Shown: positions 25,978-33,133 of the stretch, one piece after another
How positions within the stretch are numbered: position 1 is the first letter of the stretch
Layout of the letters: every line of letters begins with the position of its first letter
Assembly: GCA_965219565.1 (NCBI GenBank)
Contig: OZ244780.1
Span: 930,001-994,000, forward strand
Length of the DNA: 64,000 nt
From: DAOUJI01 sp965219565
GTDB taxonomy: Bacteria > Chloroflexota > Dehalococcoidia > Lucifugimonadales > JAGWBF01
Reading direction: 5' to 3'
Notes under the pieces: model-generated
The model's database searches: none
What the model was told of the DNA's origin: nothing
The model's input: only the letters and a program-made list of their open reading frames with translations
Translations under genes and position numbers: made by a program

Positions 25978-26418
25978 GTGGCAGCCGACTATGAAGTGAA
26001 ACTCTACTGGGACGACATCGAGGAAGGCCAGGAGGTCCCCGAGTTCTCCCGGGAAACGGACCTGATGAACTGGAACCGCTTCGCCGCGGTGAACGACGAG
26101 TTCCTGTACATACACATGGACGACGGTGCGGCCCAGAAGGCCAACCAGCCCGGCGTTTTCGGCATGGGCAACGTACGTTGGGCCTACATGCACAACATGC
26201 TTGGCCGGTGGATAGGCGACAGCGGTTTTATCAAAAGGCTGCAGACCCAGTATCGAGGCATGAACTTCTACGGGGACGTGCTCACGGCCAAGGGCAAGGT
26301 GACCCGGAAGTATGAAGAGGACGGCGACCACAGGCTGGACCTGGACGTGTGGGTGGAGAACCAGGACAACGTAAACACTTGCCCCAGCAAGGCCACCGTC
26401 TCACTTCCCAAGCGGTAG
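25978..26418 (+). CDS. MaoC family dehydratase
   Basis: A 146-residue hotdog protein starting at GTG after AAAGGAGG. It begins 'YWDDIEEGQEVPEFSRETD' and contains 'FAAVNDEFLYIHMDDGAAQ' where hydratase-2 proteins carry the catalytic Asp/His pair, plus 'GVFGMGNVRWAYMHNML'. It is likely to work with the FAS1-like partner 35 bases upstream as a split (R)-type enoyl-CoA hydratase. It is the last gene before the AT-richer cassette. Confidence 0.78.
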   Translation: MAADYEVKLYWDDIEEGQEVPEFSRETDLMNWNRFAAVNDEFLYIHMDDGAAQKANQPGVFGMGNVRWAYMHNMLGRWIGDSGFIKRLQTQYRGMNFYGDVLTAKGKVTRKYEEDGDHRLDLDVWVENQDNVNTCPSKATVSLPKR

Positions 26419-26580
26419 AGTGTAAGCACGGCTCTAGGGAGATAAATCGGTGGGGGTCAGAGAGGGGCTATGGACATGACTAATAGGTTGATTGAGACTG
26501 CTTATGCAAGTTTTCTTTTTGTAGCAGGTGTGCAATACTAAATTCAATGGTGTCAGAAATTATCGCACGATTGGGATGAT

Positions 26581-27381
26581 ATGGCGTTCCCGCCAAGTTC
26601 GCGTGAAATCTACTCCATCAATCCTCTGAATCAGGTGATTTGTCAGTTACGATACCCGGCTATACTGACGATATCTACTACCAGCCCAGCGAAATTTCAA
26701 GACGCCATCAGAACCAATTACCCTTGGTACGAGGAACAGAAAAGTACCGTTGGCTCGCCTCCTCTTGATCTGCCGAAAGAAATAGCTCAGTTACTGTCTG
26801 CGGTACCTTTTTCGCCAACAGCCTCTTTGCCGGAGCATCATTTCCTAACAGAGGCTAAAACTCGGCGTATCTCGTTGACTCGTGATTTCATTGCAGTGAC
26901 TGAGAATGAATATAGACGATGGGAAGACTTCCGAAACGAGATCGAATTGGCAGAGCAAGTACTACGTGAAACCTACCGTCCCGCATTCTATAATCGCGTG
27001 GGGTTGCGATACATCGATGTACTGGTAAGGGCCGATTTGGAATTGTCCGACGCTCCTTGGTCCGAGCTGTTAAGCCCGTCTTTTATAGGTATCCTAGGCG
27101 ACGAAAACCTAGCCTATGATGTACAGGAACTAAAGGGAGAGTCTCTATTGCGGATTCCTGACGTGGACCAAGGGCAGGTGCTACTAAAGCACGGCTTGGT
27201 CACGATCCAAGGGAGCGATGAACAGGCATATATGATTGATGCCGATTTCTACACGAATCGGAGGAGTGTACCAGATGATGTCTTCGACGCGTTGGACAAA
27301 TTCAACAGATGGGGAGGACTTCTTTTTCGGTGGGCTACTACCGAAAAATTACGAACCGCTCTTGGACCGACCAAGATCTAG
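26581..27381 (+). CDS. TIGR04255-like family protein
   Basis: A 266-residue protein whose start 'YSINPLNQVICQLRYPAILTI...PAKFQDAIRTNYPWYEE' matches the TIGR04255 family, as do 'RPAFYNRVGLRYIDVL' and the ending 'DALDKFNRWGGLLFRWATTEKLRTAL'. The family has no established activity that I know of and occurs sporadically in accessory DNA. Codon use and base composition are clearly more AT-rich than in the surrounding genes. Two unknown genes follow closely on the same strand, forming a cassette that ends near tRNA-Asp. No ribosome site stands out at the start. Confidence 0.72.
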   Translation: MAFPPSSREIYSINPLNQVICQLRYPAILTISTTSPAKFQDAIRTNYPWYEEQKSTVGSPPLDLPKEIAQLLSAVPFSPTASLPEHHFLTEAKTRRISLTRDFIAVTENEYRRWEDFRNEIELAEQVLRETYRPAFYNRVGLRYIDVLVRADLELSDAPWSELLSPSFIGILGDENLAYDVQELKGESLLRIPDVDQGQVLLKHGLVTIQGSDEQAYMIDADFYTNRRSVPDDVFDALDKFNRWGGLLFRWATTEKLRTALGPTKI

Positions 27382-27694
27382 TGACGATTCACTTGTCACC
27401 GGGCCGTATCCTGCTACTTTTCGAGCAATCGTCACCTCTCCCCGGGGTAGTACTTCCTTCAGTATTGAAGGTAGCGATGAATATTCACTGAAGCGGATCT
27501 ACGCCTGTCTAGCTGCGTTTTTTATGCCTGATGCCGGCGTTGACGAAAACTTTGATTCAACGATAGACCGACTTCTTTACTATCTTGAACAATCATCTTT
27601 TCCAGTCACACGGCAGGATTCTCTGCCACTGCAAGTTACCGGTTCGTTAAGCGGTGTCAAGGCTCGCCCCGAATTCATACTGTCTGACTTGTAA
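27362..27694 (+). CDS. Hypothetical protein, second gene of AT-rich cassette
   Basis: A frame open from before 27240 to the stop at 27694. The part before about 27380 overlaps the TIGR04255-like gene and looks like its shadow, while 'TGPYPATFRAIVTSPRG...SFSIEGSDEYSLKRIYACLAAFFMPDAGVDENF' reads as real protein. I place the start at TTG 27362 (110 residues, 20-base overlap with the upstream gene), but this is uncertain. It ends two bases before the next start. No family recognised. Confidence 0.5.
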   Translation: MDRPRSSDDSLVTGPYPATFRAIVTSPRGSTSFSIEGSDEYSLKRIYACLAAFFMPDAGVDENFDSTIDRLLYYLEQSSFPVTRQDSLPLQVTGSLSGVKARPEFILSDL

Positions 27695-27696
27695 AC

Positions 27697-28293
27697 GTGG
27701 GCATTGCGTATCACCGTTCTGGGTCTCCCCAATCGAGGTTGTTGCAAGGAGAGATCCTATCCGGACTTCAGGAACTTCAGCCGGAGCATCCAGGCACACG
27801 CATCTCCCTGGATGGGCTTCGGATTAACTTCACTTTGGTAGACCATACGAAGTTTGTGATCCTTACGCCTGACTGTGATCTATTAACGGATTACTTAGCG
27901 AGACAAGAGGATTTGACCTCTGATGGAAAACTTCAGTCAAGATTATTGCAACACATCCAATGTTGTGATGTTTATGAAGAAAGCGAGATTAGGCAATCCC
28001 GTTCTCTCAATAGTGAGTTATGGAAACGAGTTAGGCAGAACCAAGATGAGAGGTATCACCGAATACCGGCTGGGAAACTAGAGGGACTGGAGGAGAGTGG
28101 GTATCCCGATCTCTTTTTGGACTTCAAGCAAATGTTTTCGGTGCCGACTGAGTTTTTGTACGAATCCATCAAGGTCGGTGAAGCGGAACGGCAAGGCGTC
28201 GTTCCGTCGATTTGGATTCACTCTCTCATCCAACGATATTTTGCTTTCCACAGCAGGGTAGGTGTGCCAGACCCGAGCGATGAACTTAGGTAG
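27697..28293 (+). CDS. Hypothetical protein with 'TPDCDL' motif, third gene of AT-rich cassette
   Basis: A 198-residue protein with a GTG start two bases after the previous stop. The segment 'INFTLVDHTKFVILTPDCDLLTDYLARQ' resembles the 'vlLs..CDL' signature of small uncharacterised proteins in mobile or defence-like cassettes; this likeness is by eye only. The later sequence is charged and helical with no known motif. A hand count of one 60-base line (27841-27900) gave 26 G+C, far below the flanks. It forms a tight three-gene unit with the TIGR04255-like gene. Confidence 0.6.
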   Translation: MGIAYHRSGSPQSRLLQGEILSGLQELQPEHPGTRISLDGLRINFTLVDHTKFVILTPDCDLLTDYLARQEDLTSDGKLQSRLLQHIQCCDVYEESEIRQSRSLNSELWKRVRQNQDERYHRIPAGKLEGLEESGYPDLFLDFKQMFSVPTEFLYESIKVGEAERQGVVPSIWIHSLIQRYFAFHSRVGVPDPSDELR

Positions 28294-28485
28294 CAGCCTA
28301 AAGCAGGCAACGATTGATAACACTTGGCGAGAGTGTGCAAAGAAGAGCGGCGACTATTACTCTGACGACACTTGTTCCTGCTTCTCAAGTTTGATGAATC
28401 GTTAGCCGAGCAACGCTTGTCTAACCCACCAGTCCAGGCAGTAGCGTTAGATACGGGGGTACTTAGGCATGACGGCTAGGGAATA

Positions 28486-28563
28486 TGGCGGACCCGACCG
28501 GATTCGAACCGGCGATCTCTGCCTTGACAGGGCAGTGTGTTTGGCCAGCTACACCACGGGTCC
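28486..28563 (-). tRNA. tRNA-Asp (anticodon GUC)
   Basis: On the minus strand the 5' acceptor arm GGACCCG (28563 to 28557) pairs with CGGGTCC, followed by discriminator G and an encoded CCA ending at 28486. The D stem GTGT/ACAC, the anticodon stem CTGCC/GGCAG with loop CTGTCAA (anticodon GTC) and the T arm with TTCGAAT are all present. Its 3' end faces the AT-richer cassette at 26.5-28.3 kb, the usual side for integration. Bases 28294-28485 between them hold nothing recognised. Confidence 0.95.
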
Positions 28564-28686
28564 GTGTCTTGAGGAGTGGGTTGAACGGCAGGCCGAGCTT
28601 GCGGCCCGCTTGAAGCCCACAATAAGATTGTAAGCGTCCTACGCCCCAGCGTCAACGGCGGGAACCGCAGGGCGGTTCGGTTATTC

Positions 28687-28723
28687 CCCCTCGCCCTTGA
28701 CGGGAGAGGGTTGGGGTGAGGGT
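28687..28723 (+). repeat. Hairpin repeat, copy 1 ('CTCGCCC...GGGTGAGGG' family)
   Basis: Pattern CCCTCGCCC-TTGACGGGAGAGGG-TTGGGGTGAGGG, able to fold into a GC-rich hairpin. Further copies lie at 29881, 31144, 31704, 31936, 36148 and 36211, some inverted. The region 28564-28958 holds this repeat, the palindrome at 28753-28768 and related C/G-rich tracts to about 28880, but no gene. Confidence 0.7.
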
Positions 28724-28752
28724 GTCTCCCTGCTTTAGAGAAGACCCTGAAT

Positions 28753-28768
28753 TCCGGCCTACGCCGGA
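28753..28768. repeat. Short palindrome of the 'CCGGC..GCCGG' type, copy 1
   Basis: TTCCGGCCTACGCCGGAA, a near-perfect palindrome, resembling the 'cattccggcgaaggccggaatcc' intergenic repeat of many bacteria. Similar copies are at 31206-31225 and 31653-31680. Confidence 0.55.
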
Positions 28769-28958
28769 AAGACGAGGTGGGGCCTCGACCCCCATCCCAG
28801 CCTTCCCCCAGAAGGGGAAGGGGTAGTCGCTGCATTAGACGTTGCGCGCAGCGCGGCGCTTGACCCTCTCCCCCTTGGGCGCCAGAATGGGCATGGCCCG
28901 TCCATCGTTAGATAATGGCGGGCCATCATCAGGCTTAAAGCCTCTTCAGGAGGAAGCT

Positions 28959-29849
28959 ATGAAGGTAGGAGCTGTCTTTCCCCAGACCGAGATAGGGAGC
29001 GACCCTATAGCCGTACGGGACTGGACCCAGGCTGCGGAAGACCTGGGATTCGACCACCTGATAGTGTACGACCACGTGTTGGGGGCCGACGGCTCCCATC
29101 ACACCAACCTGACCGGCCCCTACAGGCTGGACGACATGTTCCACGAACCCTTTGTGCTGTTCGGCTACATGGCCGCCCTGACCCAGCGCATTGAGTTGGT
29201 CACGGCGGTCATCATCATAGGCCAACGGCAGACGGCCCTGGCGGCCAAGCAGGCGGCAGAGGTGGACGTCCTCAGCGGCGGCAGACTGAGGCTGGGACTC
29301 GGCACCGGATGGAACCACGTCGAGTATGAGGCCCTGAGTGAAAACTTCAACAACCGGGGCAGGCGCAGCGAAGAGCAAATCGAGCTTATGCGAGAGCTTT
29401 GGGCCAAAGACGTGTTGGATTTCGACGGCAAGTGGCACAAGGTCACCAAGGCCGGAATCAACCCCCGGCCCGTACAGCAGACCATACCCATCTGGCTGGG
29501 CGGCGGCCGTGAGGCGGCGCCGGGCAACAGAGGTGAGCGTGTCCTGGAGCGCGTGGGGCGCATGGCCGACGGTTTCTTCCCAATGTGGCCGCCGGACCGG
29601 GCCGCGGACGGCCTGGAGAGAGTAAGGAACTACGCCAGAGAGGCTGGCCGGGACCCCGCGTCCATCGGAATCGAGGGCCGGGTCAATCATGCTGACGGGC
29701 TGGAGCAGTGCGTGAGCTTGAGCCAGGCATGGAAGGACCTCGACGCCAGCCACGTCTCCATCAACACCATGAACGCGGGTCTCAAGTCGCCCCAAGACCA
29801 CATCAGCGCGATCCGCGATTACAAGGACGCCGTGAAGGGGATCGTGTAG
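28959..29849 (+). CDS. LLM-class F420-dependent oxidoreductase (TIGR03619-like)
   Basis: A 296-residue luciferase-like TIM-barrel protein. It starts 'MKVGAVFPQTEIGSDPIAV' and has 'AAEDLGFDHLIVYDHVLG', 'IELVTAVIIIGQRQTALAAKQAAEVDVLSGGRLRLGLGTGWN' and 'IPIWLGGG', a pattern of F420-dependent LLM enzymes. AGGAGG at 28948-28953, five bases before the ATG at 28959, decides the start over an upstream extension. It is followed by cupin and metallo-hydrolase genes on the same strand, each separated by repeats or short gaps. Substrate unknown. Confidence 0.9.
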   Translation: MKVGAVFPQTEIGSDPIAVRDWTQAAEDLGFDHLIVYDHVLGADGSHHTNLTGPYRLDDMFHEPFVLFGYMAALTQRIELVTAVIIIGQRQTALAAKQAAEVDVLSGGRLRLGLGTGWNHVEYEALSENFNNRGRRSEEQIELMRELWAKDVLDFDGKWHKVTKAGINPRPVQQTIPIWLGGGREAAPGNRGERVLERVGRMADGFFPMWPPDRAADGLERVRNYAREAGRDPASIGIEGRVNHADGLEQCVSLSQAWKDLDASHVSINTMNAGLKSPQDHISAIRDYKDAVKGIV

Positions 29850-29880
29850 TCGGACTTGGATATAGCCGGGGCCGAGGATT

Positions 29881-29917
29881 CACCCTCACCCCAACCCTCT
29901 CCCGTCAAGGGCGAGGG
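29881..29917 (-). repeat. Hairpin repeat, copy 2 (inverted)
   Basis: Reverse orientation of the family: CACCCTCACCCCAACC then CTCTCCCGTCAAGGGCGAGGG. It lies in the 105-base gap between the LLM gene and the cupin gene. Confidence 0.7.
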
Positions 29918-29954
29918 CGCATAGAAAACCCCGGGGCATAAAGGAGCGAGATAG

Positions 29955-30299
29955 ATGAAAGTCGTACAACTCTACACGGGCGACGACGGCGAGTCCCACT
30001 TCAGGGACGTTCCGCTGGATGAATTCCACGCGATAGTGGCCCGGCAGACAGAGGGCGAAATACGTTTTGTGCAACGTGAACCCGATTTCTACAGCGACTG
30101 GCACACCGCCCCGCGGCGCCAGTACACCCTTTTCCTCCAAGGGGAGTGGCAGGTGGAGTGCGCGGACGGCGCCGTCAGGCGGTTCTTCCCTGGCGACGTT
30201 ATAGTGGCAGAGGACATGACCGGCCACGGCCACATCATGCGAGGCGTGGGGAAGGCGGAACGGTGTCTGGTGGCCATACCCCTGGCCGACCCGGAATAA
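29955..30299 (+). CDS. Cupin-domain protein
   Basis: A 114-residue small beta-barrel protein. 'DWHTAPRRQYTLFLQGEWQVECADGAVRRFFPGDVIVAEDMTGHGH' corresponds to the two cupin motifs, with His in 'DWHTAP' and 'GHGH' as candidate metal ligands and 'FFPGDVIVAED' as the inter-motif turn. Cupins of this size can be metal-binding enzymes or sensors; function unknown. AAAGGAG precedes the ATG. Confidence 0.8.
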   Translation: MKVVQLYTGDDGESHFRDVPLDEFHAIVARQTEGEIRFVQREPDFYSDWHTAPRRQYTLFLQGEWQVECADGAVRRFFPGDVIVAEDMTGHGHIMRGVGKAERCLVAIPLADPE

Positions 30300-30356
30300 C
30301 CCAGGCGTCTCAGGGCAGGGCCCATTTCAGAGAAAGGCCGTATTCAGGAGGAAAAC

Positions 30357-31133
30357 ATGCCTGAAATAAAGCATCTGGTGACAGGGTTCCACGTAAACAC
30401 CGACCAGGGCGCCTTAGCCCTGTGCACCATCGTCCTGATACAGGGCGAGAAGAACTACTTGGTGGATGTGGGATTCAAGGGAAGAGCCGACCTGCTGAAG
30501 ACATCCCTGGAGGGACTTGGATTGGGAGTCGACGACATAGACGCAATCATATTGACCCACTCCCACTGGGACCACAGCCAGAACACCGACGTGTTCCCCG
30601 ATGCCCAGATAATGATTCATCCCAAGGAATTGGAATACGCCGAGGCGCCCAAGAAGGGCGACTACGCCACCCCGCGCTACTTCATCAACACGCTGCAAGG
30701 CAGGGACGTCAAGGAAATCGTGGAAGGTCAGGAAATCGAGCCAGGCATTACGGTGTTGGACACGCCCGGCCACACCCGGGGCCACGTCAGCGTCATGGTG
30801 GACACCTCATGCGGCAAGATAGCCGTGGCCGGCGACGCCCTTCCCATGGCTACGTCGGTGTTCACCAAAGAACCGATGATAGCCTTCTGGGACAAGAAGG
30901 AAGCGGCCGACAGCATAAACAAGCTGATCGACTCCACCAAAGTCTTCTACCCCGGCCACGACCGGGCTTTTGAGATAAAACCCGGGGACGTTATAGAGTA
31001 TTTCAGCGGAGACGAGTACATCACGCTTCAGACCCGTCACCGGGGAATCGGCGACGTAAGGATCAAGGTGGCCCCCGACGCTCCGCAGCCTCTCAGGGTC
31101 CTGGAAGAGGAGTGGGTGCCGCCGAGAAAGTAG
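30357..31133 (+). CDS. Metallo-beta-lactamase-fold hydrolase (N-acyl-homoserine-lactonase-like)
   Basis: A 258-residue MBL-fold protein with the two-metal signature HSHWDH at 68-73 ('ILTHSHWDHSQN'), the later His in 'DTPGHTRGHVSV', the Asp in 'VAGDALP' and the last His in 'YPGHDRAF'. The layout follows AHL-lactonase/AttM-type hydrolases, which open lactone rings, but other esters are equally possible. AGGAGG precedes the ATG. It sits between the cupin and Rieske genes, so a role in a catabolic step is plausible. Confidence 0.87.
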   Translation: MPEIKHLVTGFHVNTDQGALALCTIVLIQGEKNYLVDVGFKGRADLLKTSLEGLGLGVDDIDAIILTHSHWDHSQNTDVFPDAQIMIHPKELEYAEAPKKGDYATPRYFINTLQGRDVKEIVEGQEIEPGITVLDTPGHTRGHVSVMVDTSCGKIAVAGDALPMATSVFTKEPMIAFWDKKEAADSINKLIDSTKVFYPGHDRAFEIKPGDVIEYFSGDEYITLQTRHRGIGDVRIKVAPDAPQPLRVLEEEWVPPRK

Positions 31134-31143
31134 TCCCGGATTG

Positions 31144-31178
31144 CCCCCTCTCCCACTGGGAGAGGGTTGGGGTGAGGG
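31144..31178 (+). repeat. Hairpin repeat, copy 3
   Basis: CCCCCTCTCCCACTGGGAGAGGG followed by TTGGGGTGAGGG, beginning about ten bases after the hydrolase stop codon. Its position would allow it to act as a 3'-end or intercistronic hairpin. Confidence 0.7.
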
Positions 31179-31205
31179 CGGCCCGCACTTTAGTAGAGGC
31201 CCTGG

Positions 31206-31225
31206 ATACCGGCTTTCGCCGGTAT
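31206..31225. repeat. Short palindrome, copy 2
   Basis: GATACCGGCTTTCGCCGGTATG, a near-perfect palindrome of the same type as 28753-28768. Confidence 0.55.
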
Positions 31226-31287
31226 GCCGGAGGTTTTCAAAGGTCTCTTTGAGGGTCACGATTGAGATATGAGAGTGAGAAAAGCCC

Positions 31288-31605
31288 ATGCCTGATGGAT
31301 TTGTGAAAGTGGCCAATGTAGATGACCTTCCGCAGGGGGAGATGGCGTGTGTGGAGGTGGGCGGCGAGGGCGTCCTTCTGGTCAACCTGGAAGGGGAGTA
31401 TTACGCCTTGAGCGAAGAATGCACCCATGCTTTCGGCAGGCTCTCGATGGGAACCCTCAAGGGCGACGAGGTGAAGTGCCCATCCCATGACGCCTGGTTC
31501 AACCTGAAGACCGGCGACGCTGTGACCCGCCCAGCCATATATCCCCTGGTCCGGTATGAGGTGCGGGTAGAAGGCGGCGACATTCTCGTCGGCCCGGCCG
31601 TCTGA
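31288..31605 (+). CDS. Rieske-type [2Fe-2S] ferredoxin
   Basis: A 105-residue stand-alone Rieske protein. Cluster ligands are C45-T-H47 in 'EECTHAFGRLSMG' and C64-P-S-H67 in 'VKCPSHDAWF', the standard CxH...CxxH pair. Length and order match the small soluble ferredoxins that feed electrons to ring-hydroxylating oxygenases; no oxygenase is adjacent. The ribosome site is weak. It could serve one of the nearby oxidoreductases, which is inference from position only. Confidence 0.9.
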   Translation: MPDGFVKVANVDDLPQGEMACVEVGGEGVLLVNLEGEYYALSEECTHAFGRLSMGTLKGDEVKCPSHDAWFNLKTGDAVTRPAIYPLVRYEVRVEGGDILVGPAV

Positions 31606-31652
31606 CGTACTGCGCCTCTCTTCTCCGGTGAAGAGACCCTTCACAACTTTCG

Positions 31653-31680
31653 TCATACCGGCGCAGGCCGGTATCCAGGG
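31653..31680. repeat. Short palindrome, copy 3
   Basis: GTCATACCGGCGCAGGCCGGTATCC, the typical form of the 'rhizobial-type' intergenic palindrome. The gap 31606-32076 is made up of this, two hairpin repeats, the repeat at 31796-31890 and a promoter; no gene is seen. Confidence 0.6.
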
Positions 31681-31703
31681 GCTCCCCCTGAAGCTACGGT
31701 GAT

Positions 31704-31739
31704 ACCCTCACCCCAACCCTCTCCCTGGGTGAGAGGGGG
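31704..31739 (-). repeat. Hairpin repeat, copy 4 (inverted)
   Basis: ACCCTCACCCCAACCCTCTCCC then TGGGTGAGAGGG; reverse orientation relative to copies 1 and 3. Confidence 0.7.
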
Positions 31740-31795
31740 CATTGCACAAGGTTTCATTGAGTAAAGGGACTCTATGGGGCCAGGGTCTTTCGATT

Positions 31796-31890
31796 GTCAC
31801 CCCGAGCAGAGCGAGGGGTCTAAAGTCTTAGCCATTCCCACCGTTCTGCTGCCAAAGGATTGTAGATTCCTCACTCCGTTTCGGAATGAC
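31796..31890. repeat. Inverted-repeat element related to 25096-25256
   Basis: Arms 31796-31825 ('GTCACCCCGAGCAGAGCGAGGGGTC') and 31863-31890 ('AGATTCCTCACTCCGTTTCGG') are imperfectly complementary and share the theme of the element at 25.1 kb. Confidence 0.5.
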
Positions 31891-31935
31891 TGTGGGGCCA
31901 GGTCCTTCCCATAATAGAAAGACCCTGGACAATGC

Positions 31936-31972
31936 CCCCTCGCCCTTGACGGGAGAGGGTTGGGGTGAGGGT
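31936..31972 (+). repeat. Hairpin repeat, copy 5
   Basis: CCCTCGCCCTTGACGGGAG then AGGGTTGGGGTGAGGG; nearly identical to copy 1 over its whole length. Confidence 0.7.
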
Positions 31973-32009
31973 GAATAATCGAATGACCCTGCTATGGGGC
32001 GGTGGCTCG

Positions 32010-32038
32010 TTTACGCTTCCGGCGGGTGGGGCTATAAT
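32010..32038 (+). promoter_or_regulatory. Promoter of the 2-oxoacid dehydrogenase operon
   Basis: TTTACG at 32010-32015 and a perfect TATAAT at 32033-32038 with a 17-base spacer, 38 bases before the TTG start of the E1 alpha gene. Confidence 0.6.
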
Positions 32039-32076
32039 GAATCCAAGCTATCCGACAGGAATGGGATAGAGGAACA

Positions 32077-33102
32077 TTGACTCAGACAAGGTCGAAAGCT
32101 CCAGGCGAGAAGGCTGACCATCTCCATAGTCGGCTGGGAATCAGCGACGAGGAGATACGGGACTTCTACTGGAAGATGGCGCTGGCCCGCACCTTTGACG
32201 AGAGGGTTTGGGCGCTTAACCGCCAGGGGCAGGTCCCCATAGCGGCGTCCGGCCAAGGCCAGGAAGGCGCCCAACTGGGAAGCCTGCTGGCCGCTCACAA
32301 GGATGGAGACTGCTTCCTGTTCCCCTACTACCGCGATCTGGCGCTTAAGCTCTCCAACGGGCTTTCGGTGTTGGAGACCATGCTCTCCTATACAGGCAGG
32401 CAAGGAGGCGCTTACAGCGGAGGCCGACAGTTCCCCCTCCAGGGCGCCCATCTGGAAGGCAAGCTCATCCAGCTCTCCAACGTCGTGGCGGCAGGGATGA
32501 CCCAGTCCGTGGGCTTCGCTCTAGGTTGCCGGATGCGGGGGGAAGACACGGTCGTCCTGTCCTACTTTGGAGACGGCGCCACCAGCGAGGGAGAATGTCA
32601 CGAGGCCATGAATTTCGCCGGAATACACCGCCTTCCCGTAGTCTTCATCTGCGAGAACAACCGCTACGCCATATCGGTGCCCCAGTCCAAGCAGATGGCG
32701 GTGGAAGACATCGCTTTCCGGGCGGAGGGCTATGGGCTGTTGGGCCGCGTGGTGGACGGCATGGACTTCCTAACCGCCTTCGAGGCTGCCCGCGATGCTA
32801 TTGTCCACGCGCGCAGCCTAGGTCCTGTTCTGCTGGAAATGAAGGTGGAGCGGTTCATGCCCCACACCACCGACGACGATGACCGGCGCTACCGCCCCAA
32901 AGAGGAGGTGGAGTCTGTGCGCAACCGGGACCCCCTCCATATCCTGCGCGACTACCTTTTGGAGTCCGGGTTGATGATGGCCGAACAGGACGAAGAGATT
33001 CAGGCCAAAGCGCTGGAGCAGGTGGACGAGGCAACCGAGGAGGCTCTGGCCGCTCCACTGCCAAACCCAGCCACCATCAACGACAACTTGTTTGCCCCCT
33101 AG
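32077..33102 (+). CDS. 2-oxoacid dehydrogenase E1 component, alpha subunit
   Basis: A 341-residue ThDP enzyme subunit (TTG start). The cofactor motif 'YFGDGATSEGECHEAMNFAGIHRLPVVFICENNRYAIS' has the full GDG...NN pattern, and 'YSGGRQ' and 'LYR...DD' regions of the alpha subunit are present. It forms the first enzyme of a pyruvate or branched-chain 2-oxoacid dehydrogenase complex with the beta subunit. The sequence style is closer to the branched-chain (BCKDH) group, but I cannot decide the substrate. E3 (lipoamide dehydrogenase) is not in the window. Confidence 0.9.
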   Translation: MTQTRSKAPGEKADHLHSRLGISDEEIRDFYWKMALARTFDERVWALNRQGQVPIAASGQGQEGAQLGSLLAAHKDGDCFLFPYYRDLALKLSNGLSVLETMLSYTGRQGGAYSGGRQFPLQGAHLEGKLIQLSNVVAAGMTQSVGFALGCRMRGEDTVVLSYFGDGATSEGECHEAMNFAGIHRLPVVFICENNRYAISVPQSKQMAVEDIAFRAEGYGLLGRVVDGMDFLTAFEAARDAIVHARSLGPVLLEMKVERFMPHTTDDDDRRYRPKEEVESVRNRDPLHILRDYLLESGLMMAEQDEEIQAKALEQVDEATEEALAAPLPNPATINDNLFAP

Positions 33103-33133
33103 CGCTTTCCACCGAGCGCGTTGAAGGAGTGCA

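Noticed and set aside
26720..27260. Toxin-antitoxin interpretation of the cassette
   Set aside because: Protein sizes and sequences do not match a toxin or antitoxin family that I can recognise.
26419..28563. Integrated element with attachment repeats at tRNA-Asp
   Set aside because: No direct repeat of the tRNA 3' end and no integrase were found, so I report only a composition-shifted cassette beside the tRNA.
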